Shown here: piece after piece, positions 1 through 10,299 of the stretch
How the letters are laid out: every line of letters starts with the position of its first letter
Numbering within the stretch: the first letter of the stretch is position 1
NCBI GenBank assembly: GCA_947846985.1
Contig: CANTUZ010000027.1
Location: 3,413,152-3,477,151, forward strand
Reading direction: 5' to 3'
From: Fratercula arctica
Lineage: Eukaryota > Chordata > Aves > Charadriiformes > Alcidae
DNA: 64,000 nt
Translations under genes and position numbers: made by a program
Notes under the pieces: generated by a model
The model's input: the letters and a program-made list of their open reading frames with translations, nothing else
Database searches by the model: none
Told to the model about the DNA's origin: nothing

Positions 1-700
1 GGGGTTATGGGGGTCCTGGGGGGGGTACAGGGGTCCTGGGGGGGTTATGGGGGTCTGGCAGCCCAGGGCCGTGCGACCCCCCCAGGAGTGCCCCCCCCCT
101 CTGCAGCCAGTGAGAGCCGGGGGGGGCCGGGGGGGGTCCTGGGGGGGGGTCCTGGGGGGGGTTGGGGGGGGGGGTTTGGGGGGTTACGGGGGTCCTGGGG
201 GGGGTTATGGGGGTCTGGGGGGGTCTGGCAGCCCAGGGCCGTGCCCCCTCTGCCCCCAGTGAGAGCTGGGGGGGTTTGGGGGGGGGTTTGGGGGGTTACG
301 GGGGTCCTGGGGGGGGTTACAGGGGTCCTGGGGGGGGGTTATGGGGGTCTGGCAGCCCAGGGCCGTGTGAGCCCCCCAGGAGTGCCCCCCCCTCTGCAGC
401 CAGTGAGAGCCAGGGGGGGGGTCCTGGGGGGGTTTGGGGGGGGTTTTGGGGGGTTACGGGGGTCCTGGGGGGGGTTATGGGGGTCCTGGGGGGGGTTACA
501 GGGGTCCTGGGGGGGGTTATGGGGTCCGGGGGGGGGGTCCCAGGGGGTCTCAGGGGTCCTGAGGGGGGTTTGGAGGCTCCTGAGGGGTCCTCGGGGGGGG
601 TGTCCGGGGGGGGTCGCGGGCAGTCTTGGGGGGGGGTTCCATAGTGGGGGTCTGGGGTGTCTCGGGGGATCCCAGGGGTCCCGGGGGGGGGGGTCTGACA
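1..700. repeat. G-rich minisatellite with exon-end copies
   Basis: Units of GGGGGTCCTGGGGGGGGTTA type, interrupted three times by a block with GGCAGCCCAGGGCCGTG and a donor-like CCAGTGAGAG (about 53-115, 225-265, 341-410). No stable coding frame apart from the candidate exon tail. The coding strand is strongly G-rich. Confidence 0.85.
341..402 (+). CDS. MEGF8: Candidate 3' end of the MEGF8 exon preceding the first clear PSI exon
   Basis: Bases 380-402 read GAG TGC CCC CCC CTC TGC AGC CA and are followed by GTGAGA, a good splice donor. They translate as E-C-P-P-L-C-S and leave two bases that join the first base of the exon at 871, giving C-P-P-L-C-S-Q-R-R-S-C across the junction. The phase fits exactly. 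Related copies lie at about 53-109, with one extra C, and at about 225-250, shortened. It is therefore unclear which copy is the real exon end, or whether the exon body lies left of the window and all three are tandem copies of its 3' end. The left boundary given here is arbitrary. Confidence 0.35.
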
Positions 701-716
701 TCCCCCCCCCCGCCCA

Positions 717-770
717 AAACACCGCTCCTGCTGCGAGCGTCTCTCTGTCTCCAACGCGCCTGGTGCCAGC
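717..770 (+). pseudogene. Degenerate partial copy of the PSI exon at 871
   Basis: The segment after CCCGCCCAAAACA reads CCGCTCCTGCTGCGAGCGTC and later GCGCCTGGTGCCAGCC. It aligns base for base with the start of the exon at 871 apart from substitutions and a short deletion. The frame breaks after R-S-C, and G-rich repeat takes over where the exon would continue. There is no AG at a matching place, only GCCCAA-A. I take it as a decayed tandem duplicate of the exon start, made together with its flanking GGGTCTGACAT motif, which is also duplicated (about 694 and 831). Confidence 0.7.
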
Positions 771-870
771 CCTGGGGGGGGGGGGCGGTGTCCAGGGGGG
801 GGTTGGGGGTTCTCGGGGTGGGGGGGGGGGGGGTCTGACATTGGCCCCCCCCGTGTCCCCCCCCCCCCAG

Positions 871-1002
871 ACGCCGCTCCTGCTCCGAGTGTCTCTCCAA
901 CTCCAGCCAATGCGCCTGGTGCCAGTCCACCCGCTCCTGCTTCTTCTTCGCCGCCTACTTGGCCAAGTACCCCTTCGGGGGGTGCCGGGGGTGGGACGAC
1001 AG
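871..1002 (+). CDS. MEGF8: MEGF8 exon: PSI-type cysteine module, first half
   Basis: The acceptor is a C-run followed by CAG and the donor is GACGACAG|GTGAGG. The 132 bases enter with one base completing a codon and leave with two. The translation includes C-S-E-C-L-S-N-S-S-Q-C-A-W-C-Q, a typical plexin-semaphorin-integrin (PSI) pattern with a C-x-W-C core and an N-glycosylation sequon (NSS), and ends F-G-G-C-R-G-W-D-D. In MEGF8 these modules sit in the extracellular stalk between the first kelch block and the EGF modules. The last about 38 bases of this exon with its donor are the seed of the 79-bp minisatellite that follows. A degenerate partial copy of this exon lies upstream at 717-770. 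Confidence 0.92.
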
Positions 1003-3660
1003 GTGAGGGGGGGCCCGGGGGGGGCCTGGGGGGGTCCTGGGGGGGTCCCAGTCCCCCTTCGGGGGGTGCCGGGGGTGGGACGACAGGTGAGGGGGGGCCT
1101 GGGGGGGTCCTGGGGGGGTCCCAGTCCCCCTTCGGGGGGGTGCCGGGGGGGGGACGACAGGTGAGGGGGGGCCCTGGGGGGGTCGGGGGGGTCCCAGTCC
1201 CCCTTCGGGGGGTGCAGGGGTGGGACGACAGGTGAGGGGGGGCCCGGGGGGGGGCCTGGGGGGGTCCTGGGGGGGTCCCAGTCCCCCTTCGGGGGGTGCC
1301 GGGGGTGGGGACGACAGGTGAGGGGGGCCCTGGGGGGGTCCTGGGGGGGTCCCAGTCCCCCTTCGGGGGGTTGCCGGGGGTGGGACGACAGGTGAGGGGG
1401 GCGGGCCTGGGGGGGTCTGGGGGGGTCCCAGTCCCCCTTCGGGGTGTGCCGGGGTGGGACGACAGGTGAGGGGGGGCCCGGGGGGGGCCTGGGGGGGTCC
1501 TGGGGGGGTCCCAGTCCCCCTTCGGGGGGCGCCGGGGGTGGGAACGACAGGTGAGGGGGGGCCTGGGGGGGTCCTGGGGGGGTCCCAGTCCCCCTTCGGG
1601 GGGTGCCGGGGGTGGGACGACAGGTGAGGGGGGCCCTGGGGGGTCTGGGGGGGTCCCAGTCCCCTTCGGGGGGTTGCGGGGGTGGGACGACAGGGTGAGG
1701 GGGGGCCCTGGGGGGGTCCTGGGGGGGTACCAGTCCCCCTTCGGGGGTGCCGGGGGTGGGACGGACAGGTGAGGGGGGGCCTGGGGGGGTCTGGGGGGGT
1801 CCCAGTCCCCCTTCGGGGGGTGCCGGGGGTGGGACGACAGGTGAGGGGGGGCCGGGGGGGGCCGGGGGGGTCCTGGGGGGGGTCCCAGTCCCCCTTCGGG
1901 GGGTGCCGGGGGTGGGACGACAGGTGAGGGGGGGCCCGGGGGGGTCCTGGGGGGGTCCCCAGTCCCCCTTCGGGGGGTGCCGGGGGTGGGACGACAGGTG
2001 AGGGGGGGCCTGGGGGGGTCTGGGGGGGTCCCAGTCCCCCTCTGGGCGGTGCGTGGGTGGGACGACAGCGTGAGGGGGGGCTGGGGGGGCCGGGGGGGTC
2101 CTGGGGGGGTCCCAGTCCCCCTTCGGTGGGGTGCCGGGGCTGAGGACGAACAGATGAGGGGGGGGGCCTGGGGGGTACTGGGGGGTTCCCCGTCCCCCTT
2201 CGGGGGGTGCCGGGGGGTGGGACGACCGGTCCGAGGGGGGGCGGGGGGTCCTTGGGGGGTCCTGGGGGGGTTTTTCCAGTCCCCCTTCGGAGGGTGCCGG
2301 GGGTGGGACGACAGGGTGAGGGGGGGCCTGGGGGGGCTCCTGGGGGGCGTCTGGGGGGTTGGTCCCCGTCCCCTTCAGGGGTGCCGGGGGTGGACGACAG
2401 GTGAGGGGGCGGCCGGGGGGGGGTCCTGGGGGGGTCCCAGTCCCCCTTCGGGGGGTGCCGGGGGTGGGACGACAGGTGAGGGGGGGCCTGGGGGGGTCTG
2501 GGGGGGTCCCAGTCCCCCTTCGGGGGGTGCCGGGGTGGGACGACAGGGGAGGGGGGCTGGGGGGGCTCTGGGGGGGTCCTGGGGGGGTCCCAGTCCCCCT
2601 TCAGGTGGTTGCCGGGGGTGGGACGACAGGTGAGGGGGGGTCCTGGGGGGGTCTGGGGGGGTCCTGGGGGGGTCCAGTCCCCCTTCGGGGGGTGCCGGGG
2701 GTGGGACGACAGGTGAGGGGGGGCCTGGGGGGGTCTGGGGGGGTCCTGGGGGGGTCCCAGTCCCCCTTCGGGGGGTGCCGGGGGTGGGACGACAGGTGAG
2801 GGGGGGCCGGGGGGGGCCGGGGGGGGCCTGGGGGGGTCCCAGTCCCCCTTCGGGGGCGTTGCCGGGGGTGGGACGACAGGTGAGGGGGGGCCGGGGGGGA
2901 CCTGGGGGGGTCCTGGGGGGGTCCCAGTCCCCCTTTGGGGGTGCCGGGGGTGGGACGACAGGTGAGGGGGGGCCTGGGGGGTCTGGGGGGGTCCCAGTCC
3001 CCCTGTGGGGGTGCCGGGGGTGGGACGACAGGTGAGGGGGGTGGACGAAGGTGAGGGGGGGCCTGGGAGCGGTCACAGTCCCCCTTCGGGGGGTGCCGGG
3101 GGGGGACGACAGGTGGGGGGGGCCCATGGGAGGGGTCCCTGGGGGGTCCCGTCCCCCTTCGGGGGGGCCGGGGGTGGGAAGACAGGTGAGGGGGGTCCGG
3201 GGGGGTTCTGGGGGGGCTGGGGGGTTTCCAGTCCCTTCGGGGGGTGTGCCGGGCGTGGGACGGACAGGTGAGGGGGGGCCCTGGGGGGGACCGGGGGGGT
3301 CCTGGGGGGGTCCCAGTCCCCCTTCAGGGGGTGCCGGGGGTGGGACGACAGGTGAGGGGGGGCCTGGGGGGGTCCTGGGGGGGGCCTGGGGGGTCCCAGT
3401 CCCCCTTCGGGGGGTGCCGGGGGTGGGACAACAGGTGAGGGGGGGCCTGGGGGGACCGGGGGGGGCCTGGGGGGTCCTGGGGGGGTCCCAGTACCCTCTT
3501 CGACGGGGGTGCCGGGGGTTGGGACGACAGGTGAGGGGGGGCCTTGGGGGGGCCGGGGGGGCTGGGGGGGTCCTGGGGGGGTCCCAGTCCCCCTTCGGGG
3601 GGGTGCCGGGGGTGGGACGACAGGTGAGGGGGGGGGGGCCTGGGGTGGGGGGGGTGTTGC
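1003..3660. repeat. 79-bp minisatellite built from the PSI exon end plus donor
   Basis: About 33 tandem units of roughly 75-85 bases. Each has CCCAGTCCCCCTTCGGGGG, then GTGCCGGGGGTGGGACGACA followed by GGTGAGGGGG. The second part reproduces the last about 36 bases of the exon at 871-1002 and its donor. Units differ by single-base changes and G-run length; several lose the donor (for example about 2062, 2150, 2222). It ends near 3650 just before the acceptor of the next exon. Confidence 0.95.
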
Positions 3661-3702
3661 GGGGTCCCAGCCCCCCCCCCGTGACGGTGCCCCCCCCCGC
3701 AG

Positions 3703-3816
3703 CGTGCACTCGGCCCCCCAGTGCCTGGAGTGTCCCCAGTTCCCGACCTGCGGCGAGTGTCTGCGGCACCTGGAGTGCGGCTGGTGCGGGGACACCGACA
3801 ACCCCACCCTGGGCCG
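3703..3816 (+). CDS. MEGF8: MEGF8 exon: PSI-type cysteine module
   Basis: The exon lies between CCCCGCAG and GGCCG|GTGAGT. It takes one base to finish the serine codon begun at 1001-1002 (D-D-S-V-H-S), then reads C-L-E-C-P-Q-F-P-T-C-G-E-C-L and C-G-W-C-G-D-T-D-N-P-T-L-G-R. The C-G-W-C core and cysteine spacing mark a PSI module. D-N-P-T-L-G-R at the exon end is strongly conserved in MEGF8 as I know the family. It leaves two bases, matching the next exon. The exon end is re-used as the unit of the minisatellite that follows. Confidence 0.93.
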
Positions 3817-4620
3817 GTGAGTGGCACGGGGGGGGCGCGGGGGGGGGACACGGCCGGGGGACACCCCCTGAGACCCCCCCAGATGGTGACAACCCCACCC
3901 TGGGACAGTGAGGGGGTGTGGGGGGGTCCCCACGGCCATGGTGGGGGGGACACAGGGGTCCCCAAGACCCCACAGTGTCCCAGGGCCACCCCCTGACCCC
4001 CCCCCAGACACCAGTAACCCCACGTGGGGATGGTGAGTGACACGGGGGGGGGCGCGGGGGGGGGACATGGCCGGGGGACACCCCCTGAGACCCCCCCGGA
4101 CACCGACAACCCCACCCTGGGCCAGTGAGTGACATGGGGGGGTCCCCGAGGCCATGGGGGGGGATGGACATGGGGGTCCCCAAGAACAAGGAGGGGGGAC
4201 ACAGGGGTCCCCAAGGCCCCACGGTGTCCGAGGGCCACCCCCTGACCCCCCCCCAGACACTGACAACCCCACATGGGGACAGTGAGGGGGTGTGGGGGGG
4301 TCCCCACGGCCATGGTGGGGGGGACACGGGGGTCCCCAAGACCCCACGGTGGCCCAGGGCCACCCCCTGAGCCCCCCCGGACACCAGTAACCCCATGTGG
4401 GGACAGTGAGTGACACGGGGGGGGGCGCAGGGGGGGGACACGGCCGGGGGACACCCCCTGAGACCCCCCCGGATGGTGACAACCCCACGCGGGGATGGTG
4501 AGGGGGTGTCGGGGGGTCCCCGAGGCCATGGGGGGGGACGAACATGGGGGTCCCCAAGAACACGGGGGGGACACAGACGTCCCCAAGACCCCACGGTGGC
4601 CCAAGGCCACCCCCTGACAC
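3817..4620. repeat. Minisatellite built from the GDTDNPTLGR exon end plus donor
   Basis: About five to six long units of 110-150 bases. Each carries a version of GACACCGACAACCCCACCCT, then GGGCC or GGGGA and a GTGAGTGAC or GTGAGGGGG donor-like segment, separated by GGGGTCCCCAAGACCCCAC. The first part is the end of the exon at 3703-3816. Copies read D-T-D-N-P-T-L-G or degenerate forms. Confidence 0.9.
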
Positions 4621-4654
4621 CACCCCCCCTCCCCTCTTTGTCACCCCCCCCCAG

Positions 4655-4903
4655 GTGCCTGGAGGGCGACTTCTCGGGGGTGCGGGGGTTCCCCAACTGC
4701 TCGGTGGCGCTGGGGGGGCCGGGGGGGCTGCCCCCGGGGCGCGCGGCCGCCTGGTCCTACGGCGAGTGCCCCGACGTGGACGAGTGTCGCCTGGGCCTGG
4801 CGCGGTGTCACCCCCAGGCCGAGTGTCACAACACCCCCCAGGCCTTCCAGTGCCGCTGCCGCCGCGGCTACGCCGGGGACGGCACCAGCCACTGCAACCG
4901 CAC
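4655..4903 (+). CDS. MEGF8: MEGF8 exon: PSI end and calcium-binding EGF-like domain
   Basis: Acceptor CCCCCCAG, donor CGCAC|GTGAGC; 249 bases with phases that chain on both sides. The first half reads [16 protein letters not shown], with an N-C-S sequon. The second half is a calcium-binding EGF module opening [13 protein letters not shown]. It contains the C-x-N-T consensus (C-H-N-T) for asparagine hydroxylation and the closing [11 protein letters not shown]. It ends at C-N-R-T, whose threonine codon is split by the intron. The exon is clean, with no frame disturbance. Confidence 0.95.
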
Positions 4904-7600
4904 GTGAGCGGGGACGCGGGGACAGCGGGGGGGACACGGGGACAGCGGGGGGCATCGAGGGACGTGGGGACATGGGGGGATATGGGGACATCGGGGGGCC
5001 ATGGGGACCGTGGGTGGATGGGGACGGGGGGGACAGGGGGACATCGGGGGGTCATGGGGACCGTGGGTGGATGGGGACGGGGGGACACTGGGGGGACGTG
5101 GGGACCGGGATGGATGGGGACATGGGGGGAATCGGGGGGGCATGGGGGACGGGGGGACAACGGGGGACCTGAGGGGCTTGGGGACATCAGGGGGATCGGG
5201 GACATGGGGGACGGGAGGAGGGGACGGGGGACAGGGGGACATTGGGGGACAGCGGGGGGCCTTGGGACTGGGGGGATGGGACACCAGGGACGTGGGGACA
5301 CTGGGGGGACGTGGGGACCGGGGATGGATGGGGACGGGGGGGACATCGGGGACAGGGGACACGGGGGGGACATGGGGACTGTGGGGGGACGTGGGGACCG
5401 GGGATGGATGGGGGACAGGGGGACAGGGGGGGACATAGGGGACAGCGGGGGGGACGGGGAACACTGGGGATATGGGGACATTGGGGGGCATGGGGACCTG
5501 GGTGGATGGGGACTGGGGGGACAGGGGGACATTGGGGGACATGGGGACATGGTGGGGGGACATGGGGGACACGGGGACATCAGGGGACAGCGGGGGGACA
5601 GGGGGACACTGGGGGATATGGGGACATCGGGGGGCCATGGGACGGGTGGACGGGGACCCCAGGGGTATCGGGGGGGCATGGGGGACGAGGGGACAGCAGG
5701 AGGACACTGAGGGGGCTTGGGGACATCAGGGGGTATCGGGGGCCATGGGGACTGTGGACGGATGGGGACGGGGGGGACAGGGGGACATGGGGGAGGGGAC
5801 GTTGGGGGCCTTGAGACGGGGATGGATGGGGACACCAGGGACGTGGGGACACTGGGGGGACGTGGGGACCGGGGATGGATGGGGACAGGGGGACATCAGG
5901 GGACAGGGGGACATGGGGGGGACATGGGGACTGTGGGGGGGACGTGGGGACCGGGGATGGATGGGGACAGGGGGGACATCAGGGGACAGCGGGGGGGACA
6001 TGGGGACACTGGGGGATATGGGGACATTGGGGGGTCATGGGGACCGTGGGTGGATGGGGACGGGGGGGGACAGGGGGACATGGGAGACAAGGGGACGTTG
6101 GGGGGCCTTGGGGACCGGGGATGGATGGGGACACCAGGGACGTGGGGACACTGGGGGGACGTGGGGACCGTGGATGGATGGGGACATGGGGGACATCAGG
6201 GGACAGGGGGACACGGGGGGGACGTGGGGACTGTGGGGGGGACAGGGGGACCGGGGATGGATGGGGACGGGGGGGACAGGGGGACACTGGGGGGACGTGG
6301 GGACCGTGGATGGATGGGGACACTGGGGGTATCGGGGGGCATGGGGGACGAGGGGACAACAGGGGGACACTGAGGGGGCTTGGGGACATCAGGGGGTATC
6401 GGGGGCCATGGGGACCGTGGACAGATGGGGACGGGGGGGACAGGGGGACACTGGGGGGACGTGGGGACCGGGGATGGATGGGGACATGGGGGACAGGGGG
6501 ACATCAGGGGACAGCGGGGGGACAGGGGGACACTGCGGGGACATGGGGACATCGGGGGGGCCATGGGGACCGTGGGTGGATGGGGTCGGGGGGACACTGG
6601 GGGGACGTGGGGACCGTGGATGGATGGGGACACTGGGGGTATCGGGGGGCATGGGGACCGTGGACGGATGGGGACGGGGGGGACAGGGGGACATTGGGGG
6701 ACAAGGGGACGTTGGGGGGCCTTGGAGACTGGGGACGGATGGAGACACCAGGGACGTGGGGACACTGGGGGGACGTGGGGACCGGGGATGGATGGGGACG
6801 GGGGGGACATCAGGGGACAGGGGGACACGGGGGGGACATGGGGACTGTGGGGGGACGTGGGGACCGGGGATGGATGGGGACAGGGGGACATCAGGGGACA
6901 GCGGGGGGGACAGGGGAACACTGGGGGATATGGGGACATTGGGGGGTCATGGGGACCATGGGTGGATGGGGACGGGGGGGACAGGGGGACATTGGGGGGA
7001 CGTGGGGACCATGGGTGGATGGGGACATGGGGGACAGGGGGACATCAGGGGACAGCGGGGGGACAGGGGGACACTGGGGGATATGGGGACATTGGGGGGT
7101 CATGGGGACCGTGGGTGGACGGGGACCCCAGGGGTATCGGGGGACATGGGGGACAAGGGGACAGCAGGAGGACACTGAGGGGGCTTGGGGACATCAGGGG
7201 GTATCGGGGGCCATGGGGACTGTGGACGGATGGGGACGGGGGGGACAGGGGGACATGGGGGACAAGGGGACGTTGGGGGGCCTTGGAGACTGGGGACGGA
7301 TGGAGACACCAGGGACGTGGGGACACTGGGGGGACGTGGGGACCGGGGATGGATGGGGACGGGGGGGACATCAGGGGACAGGGGGACACGGGGGGGGACG
7401 TGGGGACCGGGGATGGATGGGGACATGGGGGACATCAGGGGACAGCGGGGGGACAGGGGGACACTGGGGGGACATGGGGACATCGGGGGGCCATGGGGAC
7501 CGTGGGTGGATGGGGACGGGGGGGACAGGGGGACACTGGGGGGACGTGGGGACCGTGGATGGATGGGGACAGGGGGGACGGGGGGGCATGGGGGGAGGAG
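4904..7600. repeat. GGGGACATGGGGAC / GATGGATGGGGAC minisatellite
   Basis: A 2.7-kb array of variable units around GGGGACGTGGGGACCGGGGA, TGGATGGGGACGGGGGGGAC and ACATCAGGGGACAGCGGGGG, with a higher-order repeat of several hundred bases. It shares the core GGGGATGGATGG with the large array in the FLNC intron at 54.5-58.7 kb. No exon found inside. Confidence 0.95.
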
Positions 7601-7712
7601 GGGACCCTGGGCACGCCGTGGGGACACGGGGCCGGGGTGTCGCCGTGGGGGGGTGTGTGTGTCCCCCCCCCCGCGCGTGTCCCCACGTGTCCCCGTGTCC
7701 CCCCCCCCCCAG

Positions 7713-8005
7713 GTGCTACGACGACTGTGGCCACGGCGAGTGCAGCGGGGCCCCCGACTACGCCTGCGTCTGCCACCGCGGCTGGACCTCGGCGCCCGCC
7801 AACGCCTCCGCCCGCGGGGACACGCCGGGGGACAGCCCTGGGGACACCCCCCCGGGGGACACCCCCCCCGGGGACGCCCCCCCCGGGGACGCCCCCCCCG
7901 GCGCCACCCCCCGGCCCCCGGCCGCCCTCTGCTCCGTGGACTGCGGCTGCCACTTCCACAGCTCCTGCGAGACGGCGGGGCCCGGCCACTGCGACCAGTG
8001 CCAGG
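7713..8005 (+). CDS. MEGF8: MEGF8 exon: EGF, GDTPP linker and start of laminin-EGF
   Basis: The 293-base exon begins C-Y-D-D-C-G-H-G-E-C-S-G and reads C-V-C-H-R-G-W-T-S, an EGF-like module. Next come an N-A-S sequon and a low-complexity linker in which G-D-[TSA]-P-P or a close variant recurs about six times (7815-7905). The exon closes with C-S-V-D-C-G-C-H-F-H-S-S-C and C-D-Q-C-Q, the start of a laminin-type EGF. I place the donor at 8006 (CCAGG|GTCAGC). This is weaker than the other donors, but it supplies the base needed to form the aspartate codon with the next exon. The linker appears longer than in mammals, as I remember the family. Confidence 0.92.
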
Positions 8006-9335
8006 GTCAGCCCCGCCGCCACCCCCGGCACCCGGCACCCATCACCCCCGGCACCCACAGCCCCCGCAACAGCCCCGCCCCCACCCCCGGCACCCGGCAC
8101 CCATCACCCCTGTCACCCCTGTCACCCCTTCACCCATCACCCTGTCACCCACAGCCCCGCCACCACCCCCGGCACCCGGCACCCATCACCCCCGGCACCC
8201 ACAGCCCCACCACCACCCCCGTCACCCACAGCCCCGCCGCCACCCCCGGCACCCATCACCCGTCACCCCTGTCACCCACGGCCCCGCCGCCACCCCCGGC
8301 ACTGCTGTCACCCCTGTCACCCATCACCCCTGTCACCCACAGCCCCGCCGCCACCCCCGGCACCGCTGTCACCCCTGTCACCCATCACCCCTGTCACCCA
8401 CAGCCCCGCTGCCACCCCCGGCACCCAGCACCCCTGTCACCCGTCACCCCTGTCACCCACAGCCCCGCCGCCACCCCCGGCACCCGGCACCCGGCACCCA
8501 CAGCCCCGCTGCCACCCCTGTCACCCGGCACCCCTGTCACCCGGCACCCCTGTCACCCATCACCCCTGTCACCCGGCACCCCTGGCACCCCTGTCACCCG
8601 TCACCCACAGCCCCACTGCCACCCCCGGCACCCGGCACCCCTGTCACCCATGGCCCCGCTGGCACCCCTGTCACCCGTCACCCCTGTCACCCGTCACCCA
8701 CGGCCCCACTGGCACCCCTGGCACTGCTGTCACCTGTCACCCCTGTCGCCCGTCACCCCTGTCACCCACAGCCCCGCTGCCACCCCCAGCACCCGGCACA
8801 CACGTCCCCAGTGTCACCCCTGTCACCTGCGGCCCCACTGGCACCCCTGTCACCCATCACCCCTGGCACCCGTCACCCCTGTCACCCGTCACCCCCGTCA
8901 CCCACGGCCCCGCTGGCACCCCCGGCACCCGTGTCCCTGTCACCCCCGTCACCCACGGCCCCGGCACCCCTGGCACCGCTGTCACCTGCATCCCCAGTGT
9001 CACCCCTGGCACCGCTGTCACCCGTCACCCGCGGCCCCGTCACCCCTGTCACCCCTGTCACCCACGGTCACATCACCCCTGTCACCACTGTCACCCCTGT
9101 CACCCGTGGCCCCGCTGTCACCCATCACTGCCATCACGCCTGTCACCGCTGTCACCCGTCACCCGCGGCCCCGTCACCCTTGTCACCCGTGGCCCTGTCA
9201 CCCGTGTCCCCATCACCCGCATCCCCAGTGTCACCCCTGTCACCCGTGTCCCCATCACCCGCATCCCCAGTGTCACCCCTGTCACCCGCGGCCCCGCTGT
9301 CACCCCTGTCACCCGCGTCCCCATCACCCGCGTCC
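8006..9335. repeat. C-rich CACCCCTGTCACCC minisatellite
   Basis: The first intron bases GTCAGCCCCGCCGCCACCCC are echoed throughout as CACAGCCCCGCCGCCACCCC, mixed with CACCCCTGTCACCC and CCCGGCACCCGGCACCC. The coding strand is C-rich, opposite to the preceding intron. Confidence 0.93.
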
Positions 9336-10085
9336 CCAGGTGTCACCCGTGTCCCTGCGTGTCCCTGCATCCCCCTGCCGTGTTCCCTGCATGTCCCCGT
9401 GTCCCCCCTTGTGTCCCCATGTCCCCGTGTCTGTCCCCATGTGTCCCCGTGTGTCCCCGTGTCCCCGCGTGTCCCCATGTCCCCGTGTCCCCCTGCATGT
9501 TCCCGTGTGTCCCCATGTTGCCGTGTTTCCGTGTCCCCCCGCGTGTCCCTGTGTCCGCATGTCCCCATGTCCCTGTGTCCCCATGTCCCCCGCATCTCTC
9601 CGTGTCCCCGCGTGTCCCCATGTCCCCGTGTCCCCCCATGTCCCCATGTCCCTGTGTCCCCCCGTGTGTCCCCGTGTCTGTCCCCGCGTGTCCCCATGTC
9701 CCCGTGTCCCCACAATGTCCCCGTGTCCCCACAGTGTCCCCATGTCCCCCGTGTGTCCCCGTGTCCCTGCATGTCCCCGTGTCCCCCCGCGTGTCCCCAT
9801 GTCCCTGTGTCCCCCTGCGTGTCCCCGTGTCTGTCCCCGCGTGTCCCCATGTCCCCGTGTCTGTCCCCGTGTCCCCGCGTGTCCCCATGTCCCCGTGTCC
9901 CCCGTGTCCCCGTGTGTCCCCGTGTCCCCGTGTCCCCCCATGTGTCCCCCCGCGTCTCCCCGTGTCCCCGCGTGTCCCCATGTTCCCGTGTCCCCCCGCG
10001 TGTCCCCGTGTCCCCGTGTCCCCATGTCCCCGTGTCCCCCCGCGTGTCCCCGTGTCCCCGCGTGTCCCCACGTCCCCGTGTCCCC
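9336..10085. repeat. GTGTCCCC(A/C)TGTCCCC minisatellite
   Basis: Short units of 9-12 bases (GTGTCCCCATGTCCCC, CCCGCGTGTCCCC) up to the polypyrimidine tract of the exon at 10090. Nothing else seen. Confidence 0.93.
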
Positions 10086-10089
10086 GCAG

Positions 10090-10299
10090 ACTGGACGCAG
10101 GGGGAGCGCTGTGAGCTCTGTCGCCCCGGCAGCTTCGGGGACGCCACGGGGCCGGGGGGCTGCCAGCCCTGCCAGTGCCACGGCCACGGCCAGCCCGAGC
10201 GCGGCCACTGCCACCGGGCCACGGGCCACTGCTTCTGCGCCCCCCCACCGAGGGGCCCCACTGCGAGCGCTGCGCCCCCGGCTACTTCGGGGACCCCCG
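10090..10299 (+). CDS. MEGF8: MEGF8 exon: laminin-type EGF domain, one-base frame break
   Basis: Acceptor TCCCCGCAG, donor CCCCCG|GTGAGT. It reads D-W-T-Q-G-E-R-C-E-L-C-R-P-G-S-F-G-D, then C-Q-P-C-Q-C-H-G-H-G and C-H-C-F-C-A, a laminin-EGF pattern. After the C-run at about 10240-10246 the open frame is lost. Shifted by one base it resumes as E-G-P-H-C-E-R-C-A-P-G-Y-F-G-D-P. The exon length (210) does not satisfy the flanking phases, but 211 would. One C is therefore missing from a run of seven, most simply a consensus error. The rest of the domain is intact. Confidence 0.92.
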
